From NCBI RefSeq assembly GCF_024171955.1, contig NZ_JAMTCS010000010.1, positions 1 to 64,000 on the forward strand: a DNA stretch of 64,000 bases, written 5' to 3'. Under the pieces are notes generated by a model. The model was given only the letters and a program-made list of their open reading frames with translations, was not told the DNA's origin and ran no database searches. Position 1 is the first letter of the stretch, and the number at the start of each line of letters is the position of its first letter. This DNA comes from Promicromonospora thailandica (GTDB lineage: Bacteria; Actinomycetota; Actinomycetes; Actinomycetales; Cellulomonadaceae). The position numbers and the translations under genes are program-made. This document shows, one piece after another, positions 18,259 to 26,573 of the stretch.

Positions 18259-18270
18259 GCCCGCGCCCGG

Positions 18271-18807
18271 TCAGCGCGTGGCGCCCGCGCGCACCGCGGC
18301 CAGGGCGTCCGCGAGCACGGCGTCCACGGTCTGCGTGTCGTCCACGACGACGCCCGCCTCGTCGGGCTCCAGCGGTTCCAGCGTGTCGAGCTGGGACTGC
18401 AGCAGGGACGGCGGCATGAAGTGGGTGCGCCGCCGCATCCGGTCCAGCAGCACCTCGTAGGTCGCGTCCAGGTGCACGAAGTACAGGCCCGGGTCCCCCT
18501 CGCGCAGCCAGTCCCGGTACGTGCGGCGCAGCGCCGAGCACGCGGTCACGGAGGTCCGGCCCTCCGACTCCAGCCGGGCGATCTCGCCGGCGAGGGCACG
18601 GAGCCAAGGGCGGCGGTCGTCGTCGTCCAGCGGGATGCCCGCCGACATCTTGTCGATGTTGGCCTGCGGGTGGAACGCGTCGCCCTCCACGAACTCGGCG
18701 CCGAGGGCCTCCGCGAGCGCCCGGCCGGTCGTCGTCTTGCCCGTGGCCGTCACGCCCATGACGACGACGTGGCGGGGCGCCGCCGCGGGCGCTCCCTGCG
18801 CGGTCAT
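18271..18807 (-). CDS. gntK: gluconokinase
   Basis: 178 residues, typical of the small GntK family. It phosphorylates D-gluconate to 6-phosphogluconate for the pentose phosphate pathway. The P-loop GVTATGKT is at 18-25, then EGDAFHPQANIDKMSAGIPL (41-60), which is diagnostic of gluconokinase, WLRAL and the HFMPPSLLQSQLDTLE block near 128-143. ATG 18807 overlaps the stop of the upstream gluconate permease (ATGA), so transport and phosphorylation are translationally coupled. The frame remains open upstream but only as a shadow of gntP. Confidence 0.95.
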   Translation of the reverse strand: MTAQGAPAAAPRHVVVMGVTATGKTTTGRALAEALGAEFVEGDAFHPQANIDKMSAGIPLDDDDRRPWLRALAGEIARLESEGRTSVTACSALRRTYRDWLREGDPGLYFVHLDATYEVLLDRMRRRTHFMPPSLLQSQLDTLEPLEPDEAGVVVDDTQTVDAVLADALAAVRAGATR

Positions 18808-20249
18808 CCGAGCACCGGCCAGAGCGCCGCGGCGAGCAGGAACACCGTGAGGCCCAGGGTGGTCTCCAGCACGGTCCAGGTCTTCAGCGTGGTCTTGACG
18901 TCCATGCCGAAGAACCTGCTCACGAGCCAGAACCCGGAGTCGTTGACGTGCGACAGCACCGTGGCGCCGGCCGCGACCGCGAACACGAGCAGCGCGATCC
19001 GGGCGTCGCCGATGCCCTCGGCGTCGACCTGGGCCGAGATCAGCCCGGCGGTCGTGGTCAGGGCGACCGTGGCGGAGCCCTGCGCGACACGCAGCACCGT
19101 CGCGATGACGAACGCCTGGAGGATCAGCGGCAGCCCGATGCCGGACAGCGAGTCGGTGAGCGCCGAGCCGATGCCGCTGGCGCGCAGCACGCCGCCGAAC
19201 ATGCCGCCCGCACCCGTGATGAGGATGATCGAGCAGATCGGGCCGAGCGCGTCGTCGAGCATGCCGTTCGCACGCTCGGCGGTGAACCGGCCGGGGGCGA
19301 GCACCGCGAGCGCGACGAGCACCGTGATGAGCAGGGCGATCGGCGTCTGCCCGAGCAGGAGGAGCGTGCTGGCCCAGACGGCGCCCTCCGGGACGACGCC
19401 CGCCTTGGTCAGGGTGTCCACCACGGTGTTCAGGGAGATGAGCACGAGCGGGAGCAGCAGCAGGAGCAGCACCGTGGCGAACCGCGGCGGGGCCTTGGTG
19501 GCAGTCGCGGTGGCGGTGCCGCCGCCGGTGCCGCCCTCGTTCGCGTCTGCGCCGGCGTCCCCGTTCCGGCCGCCGTTCATGGGGCCGAAGACGGCGTCCG
19601 GGATGTCGACCACGTACCGCCCGCTGAGGAACCGGGCCACGAGGTAGGCGCCGATGATCCACGCCACGACGGCGATCGGCAGGCCGATCAGGAGGGTCAG
19701 CCCGATGTTGCCGTTCATGCTCGCGGCGGCGGCGACCGGCCCGGGATGCGGCGGCACGACGGCGTGCATCACGGCGAAGGCACCGGCCGTCGGCAGGCCG
19801 TACCGCAGGATGCCGCCGCCGAAGCGCCGCGCGACCGTGAAGATGATCGGCAGGAACACGACCAGGCCCGCGTCGAAGAAGATCGGCAGGCCGAAGATGA
19901 GCGCGGCGACGCCGAGCGCGAGCGGGGCGTGCCTCTCCCCGAAGCGGGCGATGAGCGTGTCGGCCAGCACCTGCGCGCCACCGGTGCTCTCGAGCAGCCG
20001 GCCGACCATCACGCCGAAGCCGACCAGCAGCGCCACCGAGCCGAGCGTCCCGCTGAAACCCGCCAGCAGGGCGGCGGGCACGTCGGCGACCGGGATGCCG
20101 GCGGCGACGGCGGTGAGCAGGCTGACCAGCACGAGCGCGACGAAGGCGTGCAGCTTGAACCGGATGATCAGGAGCAGGAGCAGCGCGACCGCCGCGGCGG
20201 CGATCAGCAGCAGGGTCCCGGCCCCGTAGACGGGTTCGATCTCGGTCAC
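18804..20249 (-). CDS. gntP: gluconate permease, GntP family
   Basis: 481 residues with 12-14 predicted membrane helices; the segments VVPPHPGPVAAA (about 165) and DSGFWLVSRFFGMD (about 435) are diagnostic of the GntP gluconate:proton symporters. Imports gluconate for the kinase encoded by the overlapping downstream gene. GTG 20249 has an excellent AAGGAGG ribosome site. No GntR-type regulator lies next to it; the ~145 bp upstream end at a long palindromic repeat. Confidence 0.95.
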   Translation of the reverse strand: MTEIEPVYGAGTLLLIAAAAVALLLLLIIRFKLHAFVALVLVSLLTAVAAGIPVADVPAALLAGFSGTLGSVALLVGFGVMVGRLLESTGGAQVLADTLIARFGERHAPLALGVAALIFGLPIFFDAGLVVFLPIIFTVARRFGGGILRYGLPTAGAFAVMHAVVPPHPGPVAAAASMNGNIGLTLLIGLPIAVVAWIIGAYLVARFLSGRYVVDIPDAVFGPMNGGRNGDAGADANEGGTGGGTATATATKAPPRFATVLLLLLLPLVLISLNTVVDTLTKAGVVPEGAVWASTLLLLGQTPIALLITVLVALAVLAPGRFTAERANGMLDDALGPICSIILITGAGGMFGGVLRASGIGSALTDSLSGIGLPLILQAFVIATVLRVAQGSATVALTTTAGLISAQVDAEGIGDARIALLVFAVAAGATVLSHVNDSGFWLVSRFFGMDVKTTLKTWTVLETTLGLTVFLLAAALWPVLG

Positions 20250-20393
20250 GACCGCCTCCTTGCGGTGGGCCTACTTGGTGAAACGATCTCGATACGTGGG
20301 CGAACCTACCAGGTGGCAGGGCTCGGGCACGTGCAGGTCACGCCCGGCGCGCCCCGCCGTCGTCCACCCCGCCGGGGTGCTCCCCTTCGTCCC

Positions 20394-20455
20394 CTTCGAG
20401 ACCGAGGTTGCTTCGCTCTGGGGCGCCCCAGAGCGAAGCAACCTCGGTCTCGAAG
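20394..20455. repeat. 62-nt perfect palindrome, family copy A
   Basis: The two 31-nt arms are perfectly complementary with no loop. The arm begins CTTCGAGACCGAGGTTGCTT and the centre is GGGGCGCCCC. Copies with the same outer arms occur at 21127-21188 and 51011-51078. This copy lies downstream of the P-loop kinase gene and upstream of gntP. It could work as a terminator, a structured 3' end or a REP-like element. Confidence 0.9.
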
Positions 20456-20481
20456 AGGAAGCAACCTCGGTCTCGAAGAGG
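20436..20481. repeat. 23-bp tandem duplication of one palindrome arm
   Basis: The right arm end of palindrome copy A (20436-20458) is repeated exactly at 20459-20481 (unit begins AAGCAACCTCGGTCTCGAAG). The other copies of the family lack this duplication, so it arose locally, probably by slippage on the hairpin. Confidence 0.9.
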
Positions 20482-20508
20482 AGACGGCCGGGGGCCACCC
20501 GGGGCGCG

Positions 20509-21075
20509 CTACCCGGGGCGGACGACGGCGGCCCCGCCGCCGGGGTCGGCGCGGCCGGTCGCCGCCCAGAGGGCCCCGACCGTCTCTCCGGCCGTCGACC
20601 CCTCGGGCACGACGAGCTCGCCGGCCACGCCGAGCCGGTCGTCCGGGACGAACCAGCCGGCCATCTGCGCGGGCGTGAACTCGGCCGCCTGCGGCCGTCC
20701 CGCGTGCCGACGCACCGTCTCCTCCCACGACACGTCGAGGTAGGCGCAGACCGTGGTCCCCACGTGGTCGGCGACCAGCTCGCGGAGCATCGGTCCGTAG
20801 TGGTCGGCGGCGAGGATGCCGTCCAGCACCACCGAGTACCCGACGCCGAGCGCGTGCCGGACCACCGTGTCGATCAGCCCGATGTTCGGCGCGCCGGGCC
20901 GGTCCTTCTCCCACATCAGGACGCGGCGCAGGTAGTCCTGCTCGACCAGCGCCGTCCCACGCCCCATCCGTTCGCGCAGCCGCCGGGCGACCGTCGACTT
21001 CCCGGCGCCCGACGGCCCGCGCACCACGACCAGGCAGGTGTCCGGACTCCCGATCCCGCCCGCGCCGTCGCCCAC
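20509..21075 (-). CDS. small P-loop kinase-like protein
   Basis: 188 residues. Walker A is GPSGAGKS at 20-27, followed by EQDYLRRVLMWEKDRPGAPN (about 45-65), a mid-protein VVLDGILAADHYG, and DVSWEETVRRHAGRP near 120-135 with the arginines expected of the lid. This pattern is shared by a family of small actinobacterial/firmicute kinases of unknown substrate, loosely related to gluconate and zeta-type kinases. GTG 21075 is chosen: it sits 7 nt after TAGCGT (probable leaderless mRNA), and the longer frame upstream overlaps the palindromic repeat. It is flanked on both sides by copies of that repeat. Substrate unknown. Confidence 0.8.
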   Translation of the reverse strand: MGDGAGGIGSPDTCLVVVRGPSGAGKSTVARRLRERMGRGTALVEQDYLRRVLMWEKDRPGAPNIGLIDTVVRHALGVGYSVVLDGILAADHYGPMLRELVADHVGTTVCAYLDVSWEETVRRHAGRPQAAEFTPAQMAGWFVPDDRLGVAGELVVPEGSTAGETVGALWAATGRADPGGGAAVVRPG

Positions 21076-21126
21076 GCCGCAGACGCTACCGTCCGCACCG
21101 CGCCGCCGTCCGCCCGCCCCACTCCC

Positions 21127-21188
21127 CTTCGAGACCGAGGTTGCTTCGCTTTGGGGCGCCCCAGAGCGAAGCAACCTCGGTCTCGAAG
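21127..21188. repeat. 62-nt near-perfect palindrome, family copy B
   Basis: Same length, outer arms and centre as copy A, with one T-G mispair (left arm TTTGG against CAGAG). It shares the right flank AGGAGACGGCCGG with copy A and begins 18 bp after the stop of the POT transporter gene on the minus strand. The identical flank shows that the repeated unit is longer than the palindrome. Confidence 0.9.
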
Positions 21189-21205
21189 AGGAGACGGCCG
21201 GCGGC

Positions 21206-22747
21206 CTACTCGCCCGCCGTGCGGACGCCCTCGAGCTGGTCCGCGCGCCGCACGTGCCGCGTGACCCACGGGCCGAGCAGCGCCAGCACGCCCGCGAAGG
21301 CCAGCGCGACCAGGCCGATCCCGCCGAAGTACGCCGTGTCCGAGGCACCCGCCGTCGCCTGGACCAGCTGCGCCGTGATCGCCTGCCCGGCGGCGGGCGC
21401 GAGGAACCACAGCGCCATCGCCTGCCCCTGGTACGCCCGGGGTGCGAGCAGCGTGGTCGCGGCCAGGCCCACCGGGGACAGGCACAGCTCACCGAGGGTC
21501 TGGATCACGTACACGCTCGCCAGCACCCAGCCGGGCGTCAGCCCGTCGCCCGCCATCGCGGACGCCGCGGCCAGCACGAGGAACGAGGTCGCCGCGAGCG
21601 CCAGCCCGATCGCGAACTTGTACGGCGTGGGCGGGCGGTCCTTGGTGCGCACCCAGAGCCAGGCGAACACGGGCGCGAGGATGATGATCGAGGCCGGGTT
21701 GACCGACTGGAAGAACTCGGGGCTCACGGTGAGCCCGAGCACCTCGCGCGACGTCCGGTCGGCGGCGAAGGTGGCCAGGGTGGTCGCCGCCTGCTCGAAG
21801 ATCATGAAGAAGAGCATCGCCGCGACGAACAGCGGGATGTAGGCGAGCAGCCGGGGGCGTTCGGCGTCGGTCACGCGGGGCGAGCGGTACATGACCACGA
21901 AGAACGCGATGGGCGCGAGGAAGGCGACGTAGCTGAGGGTGTCGATGAGGGCGAGCACGCCCCACTCCCCCGACACGAGGCGGGCCACCAGGTACACGAG
22001 GACGACGGCGCCCGCGACGATCGCGAACATGCGGGCCACGGCGGGACGTTCCCCGGGCCGGACGGGGTTGGGCACGTCGTCGCCCGCGCCCTGCAGGTGC
22101 TTGCGGCCGAGCACGAAGAACACGAGCGCGACGGCCATGCCCACGGCGGCCACGGAGAACCCGGCGTGGTAGCCCCAGACGGCGCGGACGGCGCCCACGA
22201 TGATCGGCGAGAACAGGGAGCCGATGTTGATGCCCATGTAGAAGATCTGGAAGGCGGACTCGCGCCGGGTGTCGCCGCGGTCGTAGAGGGCGCCGACCAT
22301 CGCGGAGACGTTGGGCTTGAGCAGGCCGGTGCCGAACGCGACGAGCACGATGCCGAGGTAGGAGAACCCGGCGGCCGGCACGGCGAGGCACACGTGCCCG
22401 GCGGCGATGATCATGCCGCCGTAGAGCGTGGAGCGCCGCGCGCCGATGACGCGGTCGGCGAGCCAGCCACCCACCACGGACAGCAGGTACACGCCCGTGC
22501 CGTAGATCGACACGACCGCCTCGCCCAGCGTCTGGTCGAGGCCCAGGCCGCCGTTCGCGATGGTGTCGGTCAGGTAGTAGACCAGGATCGCGCGCATGCC
22601 GTAGTAGCTGAACCGCTCCCACAGCTCGGTGGTGAAGAGCGTCATCAGGCCGAGGGGATGCCCGAAGAACCGGCGGTCGTCGCCGGCTGCGACGGAGGGC
22701 GGCGGTACGGGTCCGGACGGCGGCGGTGTCGCCGCGCCTGTGCTCAT
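21206..22747 (-). CDS. proton-dependent oligopeptide transporter (POT family)
   Basis: 513 residues, about 14 membrane helices. The proton-coupling ExxERF motif is intact (E41-L-W-E-R-F46, then SYYG), and the second family signature is present near 150-165 (FQIFYMGINIGSLFSP). It imports di- and tripeptides by proton symport (DtpT-like). The N-terminal 25 residues are Pro/Gly rich and cytoplasmic. ATG 22747 lies 6 nt after GACGAT, again a leaderless-type spacing. It stands alone, with palindrome copy B after its stop. Confidence 0.92.
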   Translation of the reverse strand: MSTGAATPPPSGPVPPPSVAAGDDRRFFGHPLGLMTLFTTELWERFSYYGMRAILVYYLTDTIANGGLGLDQTLGEAVVSIYGTGVYLLSVVGGWLADRVIGARRSTLYGGMIIAAGHVCLAVPAAGFSYLGIVLVAFGTGLLKPNVSAMVGALYDRGDTRRESAFQIFYMGINIGSLFSPIIVGAVRAVWGYHAGFSVAAVGMAVALVFFVLGRKHLQGAGDDVPNPVRPGERPAVARMFAIVAGAVVLVYLVARLVSGEWGVLALIDTLSYVAFLAPIAFFVVMYRSPRVTDAERPRLLAYIPLFVAAMLFFMIFEQAATTLATFAADRTSREVLGLTVSPEFFQSVNPASIIILAPVFAWLWVRTKDRPPTPYKFAIGLALAATSFLVLAAASAMAGDGLTPGWVLASVYVIQTLGELCLSPVGLAATTLLAPRAYQGQAMALWFLAPAAGQAITAQLVQATAGASDTAYFGGIGLVALAFAGVLALLGPWVTRHVRRADQLEGVRTAGE

Positions 22748-22817
22748 GGTTCGATCGTCGGCGCGTTCGGCGCGCGGCGCACCTCGGGACGGCGGGGGCG
22801 AGGGGACGACGGCGGGG

Positions 22818-24278
22818 TCAGCGCGCGCCGGTGTCCGCGAGGAGCACGTCGACCGCGTGCGAGCCGGTGAGGCCCGCGGGCAGGTGCGGGCCGTCGTCGA
22901 CCCGTTCGCCGTCCACGGTCAGCGACACGACCCGCGTGCCCGCGCCGCGCAGCCGCAGCGTCAGCTCCGCGGCGCGGTACGGCAGGCCCGTCAGCGTCAC
23001 CTCGCCCCAGCCGGCCGGCAGCACGGGCGCGAGGTCCAGCCCGTCCGGCCGGGGACGCAGGCCGAACAGCCCGGCGTGCACCGCCCGCAGGAACGCGGTG
23101 GCCGACCAGGTCTGGTCGGGCTGCGACTCCCAGACGTGACCGGTCTGGAACCCGCCGTCGACGGTGCCGGTGCCGGCGTCGTAGATCTCGAACCAGCTCC
23201 CGGTCCGGGCGAACAGCCGGGCCAGGGCCTCGACCTCGCGCGCGAACGCCGGCGCGTGGCCGGTGCGGGCGGCGGCCTCGGCCCAGAAGCCCTGGACCAC
23301 GGGCCACACGATGTCGTTGTGCCGGCCGGCGTGCCCCGCGGCGACGTACCGGCCGAACCGCGGGTGCACGTCGGTGATGCCGTGCGGCGACACGCGCGCG
23401 CCGTCGACCACGGCCCGGGCGCGGGCGCCGTCCGCGACCCCGAGCAGGACGGCGAAGGCGAGCCCCGCACCCTCCTGGTAGTCCTGCAGCTCGCCCGACG
23501 CCGGCCCGCGGGTCGGGATCGTGTAGCCGTACCGTCCGCGTCCGGGCTGCCACAGGTGCCGCTCGACGGCCGCGGCCAGGTCGGTGGCACGCCGCCGGTA
23601 CCCCTGTGCCGTCGTGGCGTCCCGGCCGAGCTCGTCCGCCATGGCCGCCAGGCTCAGGTACGCCCCGTGGTAGAGGGCGTTGGTGCTCAGCGCCAGCTGG
23701 GTCACGGCGTCCGGGTGGTCGAGCACGAAGCTGCTCGCGCCGTCGTCCAGGAGCGCCAGGGCGTCGGGGTAGCCGGCGATCCCGTCGTTGAAGAACGACG
23801 GGCCCGCGAACAGCCCGTACCGTTCGTCCCACTGGCTCGACTCCCGGAGCGCCAGGGTGGTCGCGGCGGTCCGGTACGCGTCCGCGAGGAAGGCGCTGTC
23901 CCCGGTGACGAGGTAGTGGTGCCACGCCGCGGGCACCCAGACCACCTGATCCCACCACTGGTCGTCCTGCTGGACCACGAGGGCGCCGTCGGGCTGCCGG
24001 GTCACCACCGACCACAGGGTGTTGCGGGCGACGCCGGGCGCGAGCAGGCTCCCGGCGTTCCACGCGTTGACGGCCGCGTCACGGGTCCACGGCTGCTCGT
24101 ACCCGCCGCCCGCGCGGAAGAAGGTGCCGACCCGCGGGTCCAGCAGCCCCGTGCTGTCGTAGACGGCCGGGTCGTAGGGCACCGTGTTGGTGCGCAGCAG
24201 GTTCGTGAGAGCGCCCGCCCAGGCGGGGGCGAGCAGGTCCTGCATGGCGGGGTCGGCGCAGGTCAGCGAGGGCAGCAC
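22818..24278 (-). CDS. six-hairpin (alpha/alpha)6 glycosidase, MGH1-like
   Basis: 486 residues without a signal peptide, so cytoplasmic. The body is a helical toroid of the trehalase/GH63/MGH1-like kind: EQPWTRDAAVNAWNAG near 80-95, WWDQVVWVPAAWHHYLVTGD near 128-147, FFNDGIAGYPDA near 180, WPVVQGFWAEAA near 323 and ESQPDQTWSATAFLRAVHAG near 385-404. A small beta domain (about 425-486) closes it. GTG 24278 starts 2 bp after the stop of the LacI gene, so the two are one transcript, divergent from an LplABC importer. The likely role is cutting the imported oligosaccharide. Bond specificity cannot be told. Confidence 0.8.
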   Translation of the reverse strand: MLPSLTCADPAMQDLLAPAWAGALTNLLRTNTVPYDPAVYDSTGLLDPRVGTFFRAGGGYEQPWTRDAAVNAWNAGSLLAPGVARNTLWSVVTRQPDGALVVQQDDQWWDQVVWVPAAWHHYLVTGDSAFLADAYRTAATTLALRESSQWDERYGLFAGPSFFNDGIAGYPDALALLDDGASSFVLDHPDAVTQLALSTNALYHGAYLSLAAMADELGRDATTAQGYRRRATDLAAAVERHLWQPGRGRYGYTIPTRGPASGELQDYQEGAGLAFAVLLGVADGARARAVVDGARVSPHGITDVHPRFGRYVAAGHAGRHNDIVWPVVQGFWAEAAARTGHAPAFAREVEALARLFARTGSWFEIYDAGTGTVDGGFQTGHVWESQPDQTWSATAFLRAVHAGLFGLRPRPDGLDLAPVLPAGWGEVTLTGLPYRAAELTLRLRGAGTRVVSLTVDGERVDDGPHLPAGLTGSHAVDVLLADTGAR

Positions 24279-24280
24279 GG

Positions 24281-25372
24281 TCAGCTCACCGGCCCCGTCG
24301 ACTCCCGCCAGATGATCGTGTTCAACGGCGGCTCGGGCGTCGTCGTGCCGCTGCCGGGCCCCGCCTCGGGGGCACCGCCAGGCCGGAGCGTGGCGACCAG
24401 CCGCGCCATGGCCGCCCGGCCGAGCTTGCGGTGGTCCACGTGCACGGTGGTGAGCGTGGGCTGCAGGTAGGCACCGAGCTGGTTGTTGTCCCAGCCGGTG
24501 ACGCTCAGGTCGCCCGGGATGGACCAGCCGCGCTCGCGGGCGCCCAGCACCACGCCGGCGGCGCCGACGTCGCTCGCCGCGATGATCGCGGTCGGGTGGT
24601 CGCGCTCGGGCAGGGTGTGCACGGCGGCGCGCCCGCCCTCGGCGGACCAGTCGCTCTCGTGGACCAGCGCGGGGCCGAGGCCCAGCCGTTCGATCGTCTG
24701 GACGAACACGTCGCGGCGGCCGCGGGCCGAGGCGAAGTCGAGCGCGCCCGTGACGTGCAGGAACTTGCGGTGGCCCAGCGCCGCGAGCTGCTCGACGAGC
24801 TCCGCCACGGGCGACCCGTCGGCGAGCTCGCCCACGCCGCGGAACTCGTCGTCGTAGTCCGCGGACACCACGATGGCGGCACGGTCCGGGAACCGGTGCT
24901 CCGACTCCGGCGGCAGCGGCGCCAGGGCGAGCACACCCTCGACCTGGCCCGAGTCGGCGAGCTCCAGGACCCGCTCGAACCGCTCGGCGGGCCCGCCCTC
25001 GACGCTGAACGCCTCGATCGTGTACCCGTGCTCGTGCGCCACCTCCATGACCCCGCTGAGGATCTGCGGCGGACCGTAGGTGGCCACGGCAGGCAGCAGG
25101 ACGGCGATCCGGCCGCTGCGGCGCGTGCGCATGGACCGGGCGGTCAGGTTGGGCCGGTAGTCGAGGTCGCGCACGGCGGTGCGGATGCGGGCGACCGTCT
25201 CGGGCCGCATCTTGGCGTCGTTGCGCAGGTAGCGCGAGACCGTCTGGTGGGACACGCCCGCCGCCCTGGCGACCTCCCAGATAGTGGCCCGCCGGCCGGT
25301 GGCCGCCGGGTGCTGTGCCGAATTCTGTGCCGGGTCCCGTGCCACGTCCTGCGTCGAGCTCTCGTCCGTCAT
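24281..25372 (-). CDS. LacI family transcriptional regulator
   Basis: 363 residues: an unstructured N-terminal tail (1-27), a LacI HTH (about 29-75; TIWEVARAAGVSHQTVSRYL, hinge ARSMRTRRSGR) and a sugar-binding domain. ATG 25372 is used; the open frame upstream runs through repeats and lacks a good start. It is divergent from the LplBCA-type importer, whose promoter carries two GTGATCGATCAC palindromes, and is cotranscribed with the six-hairpin glycosidase. It most likely represses both the importer and itself until the sugar binds. Confidence 0.93.
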   Translation of the reverse strand: MTDESSTQDVARDPAQNSAQHPAATGRRATIWEVARAAGVSHQTVSRYLRNDAKMRPETVARIRTAVRDLDYRPNLTARSMRTRRSGRIAVLLPAVATYGPPQILSGVMEVAHEHGYTIEAFSVEGGPAERFERVLELADSGQVEGVLALAPLPPESEHRFPDRAAIVVSADYDDEFRGVGELADGSPVAELVEQLAALGHRKFLHVTGALDFASARGRRDVFVQTIERLGLGPALVHESDWSAEGGRAAVHTLPERDHPTAIIAASDVGAAGVVLGARERGWSIPGDLSVTGWDNNQLGAYLQPTLTTVHVDHRKLGRAAMARLVATLRPGGAPEAGPGSGTTTPEPPLNTIIWRESTGPVS

Positions 25373-25384
25373 GCCCCGTCCTCG

Positions 25385-25424
25385 CCTGTCCGGCCCTGTC
25401 CGGACCTGTCGAACCCTGTCGAGC
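25385..25424. repeat. four phased 10-bp repeats in the lacI leader
   Basis: CCTGTCCGGC, CCTGTCCGGA, CCTGTCGAAC and CCTGTCGAGC follow each other with a strict 10-bp period just upstream of the LacI start (GACAGG on the sense strand). Weaker copies continue to about 25450. The helical phasing could place one protein face along the DNA, but it may simply be a slippage product. Confidence 0.7.
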
Positions 25425-25545
25425 CCATACCGACCCCGTCCTGGCCCAATCCTTCCCGGGCCTGCCGCCCCCCGGCGATCATTCTGGCACCCGGCACCGA
25501 CACCCCGTCCGGCCGGCCCGGGTGACGCCCGCAGCCGCGGGACCC

Positions 25546-25574
25546 TTGCGATGTGATCGATCACCTCCTACCGT
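25546..25574 (+). promoter_or_regulatory. promoter of the LplBCA-type importer operon
   Basis: TTGCGA (25546-25551), a 17-bp spacer and TACCGT (25569-25574). The predicted start is near 25581, leaving a leader of about 36 nt before GTG 25617. Confidence 0.6.
25553..25564. promoter_or_regulatory. LacI-type operator 1, GTGATCGATCAC
   Basis: A perfect 12-bp palindrome with central CG filling the spacer between the -35 and -10 elements. Occupation would block polymerase. An identical copy lies 34 bp downstream. Confidence 0.75.
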
Positions 25575-25586
25575 ATGCCCGAAAGT

Positions 25587-25598
25587 GTGATCGATCAC
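25587..25598. promoter_or_regulatory. LacI-type operator 2, GTGATCGATCAC
   Basis: The second perfect copy, just downstream of the expected transcription start and before the GGAG ribosome site at 25607-25610. Its presence here argues that translation does not begin at the in-frame ATG 25575, which would place the operator inside the coding sequence. Confidence 0.75.
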
Positions 25599-25616
25599 CC
25601 TGCGACGGAGCAGCCC

Positions 25617-26573
25617 GTGAAGACATCCCCCGCAGCACCCCGCGCCGTCCCCCGGCAGCGGACCCTCCCCTGGCGGAGACGGCTGGCGCGCGACCGCGCG
25701 GTGCTGCTCCTGGCCCTGCCGGGCATGGCGGTGATCGTGGTCTTCCAGTACCTGGCCCTGGGCGGCAACGTCATCGCGTTCCAGGACTACCAGCCCTACC
25801 TCGGTATCGAGCGCAGCCTGTGGGTCGGCTTCGAGAACTTCCAGATCCTGTTCTCCGGCGACCCCGAGTTCCTGAACGCCCTGCGCAACACCCTGGCCAT
25901 CACGCTGCTGCAGACCGTCTTCGTCTTCCCGGCGCCGATCGTCCTGGCACTCCTGCTGCACAGCCTGGTGTCCAACCGCGTGCGGCAGGTCGTGCAGTCC
26001 GTGCTGTACCTGCCGCACTTCCTGTCGTGGGTGATCGTCGTCGCGGTGTTCCAGCAGGTGCTGGGTGGCGCGGGCCTGCTCAACAACTTCCTGCGGGCGC
26101 ACGGCTGGCAGCCCGTCGACGTCATCGGCAACGCCGACGCGTTCTACGCGCTGATCACGTCCCAGGTCATCTGGAAGGACACCGGCTGGGCCACCATCCT
26201 GTTCCTCGCGGTGCTGGCCGGGATCGACCGGTCGCTCTACGAGGCCTCCGCCGTCGACGGTGCCTCCCGCTGGCGCCAGACCTGGCACGTCACCCTGCCG
26301 GGGATGCGGCCGATCATCGTCATGCTGCTCATCCTCAAGCTCGGCGACTCGCTGAGCGTGGGCTTCGAGCAGCTGATCCTCCAGCAGCAGGCGGTCGGGC
26401 TCGGCGTGTCCGACGTGCTCGACACCTACGTCTACAACCAGGGCGTGCTGGGCGGGTTCTGGGGCGTCGCGGCCGCCGTCGGCCTCGTGAAGGGCGCGAT
26501 CGGGCTGGTGCTGGTGCTGGTCGCGAACAAGACCGCCCACGCCTTCGGCGAGGAAGGGGTGTACCGGGCATGA
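25617..26573 (+). CDS. oligosaccharide ABC transporter permease, LplB type
   Basis: 318 residues, six membrane helices. The long N-terminal loop VFQYLALGGNVIAFQDYQPYLG and the DGASRWRQTWHVTLPGMRP EAA segment (about 215-235) place it in the LplB/YteP group, which imports plant cell-wall oligomers such as aldouronates or rhamnogalacturonan pieces. GTG 25617 is chosen for its GGAG site 6 nt upstream; an upstream in-frame ATG at 25575 would add 14 residues encoded by operator DNA. It is the first gene of the importer operon under two LacI-type operators. No ATPase gene is nearby. Confidence 0.92.
   Translation: MKTSPAAPRAVPRQRTLPWRRRLARDRAVLLLALPGMAVIVVFQYLALGGNVIAFQDYQPYLGIERSLWVGFENFQILFSGDPEFLNALRNTLAITLLQTVFVFPAPIVLALLLHSLVSNRVRQVVQSVLYLPHFLSWVIVVAVFQQVLGGAGLLNNFLRAHGWQPVDVIGNADAFYALITSQVIWKDTGWATILFLAVLAGIDRSLYEASAVDGASRWRQTWHVTLPGMRPIIVMLLILKLGDSLSVGFEQLILQQQAVGLGVSDVLDTYVYNQGVLGGFWGVAAAVGLVKGAIGLVLVLVANKTAHAFGEEGVYRA

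Noticed and set aside
20394-21188. Repeated palindromes considered as a CRISPR array or transposon ends
   Set aside because: No regular spacers, no cas genes and no transposase between them; they contain a whole kinase gene and sit after stops.
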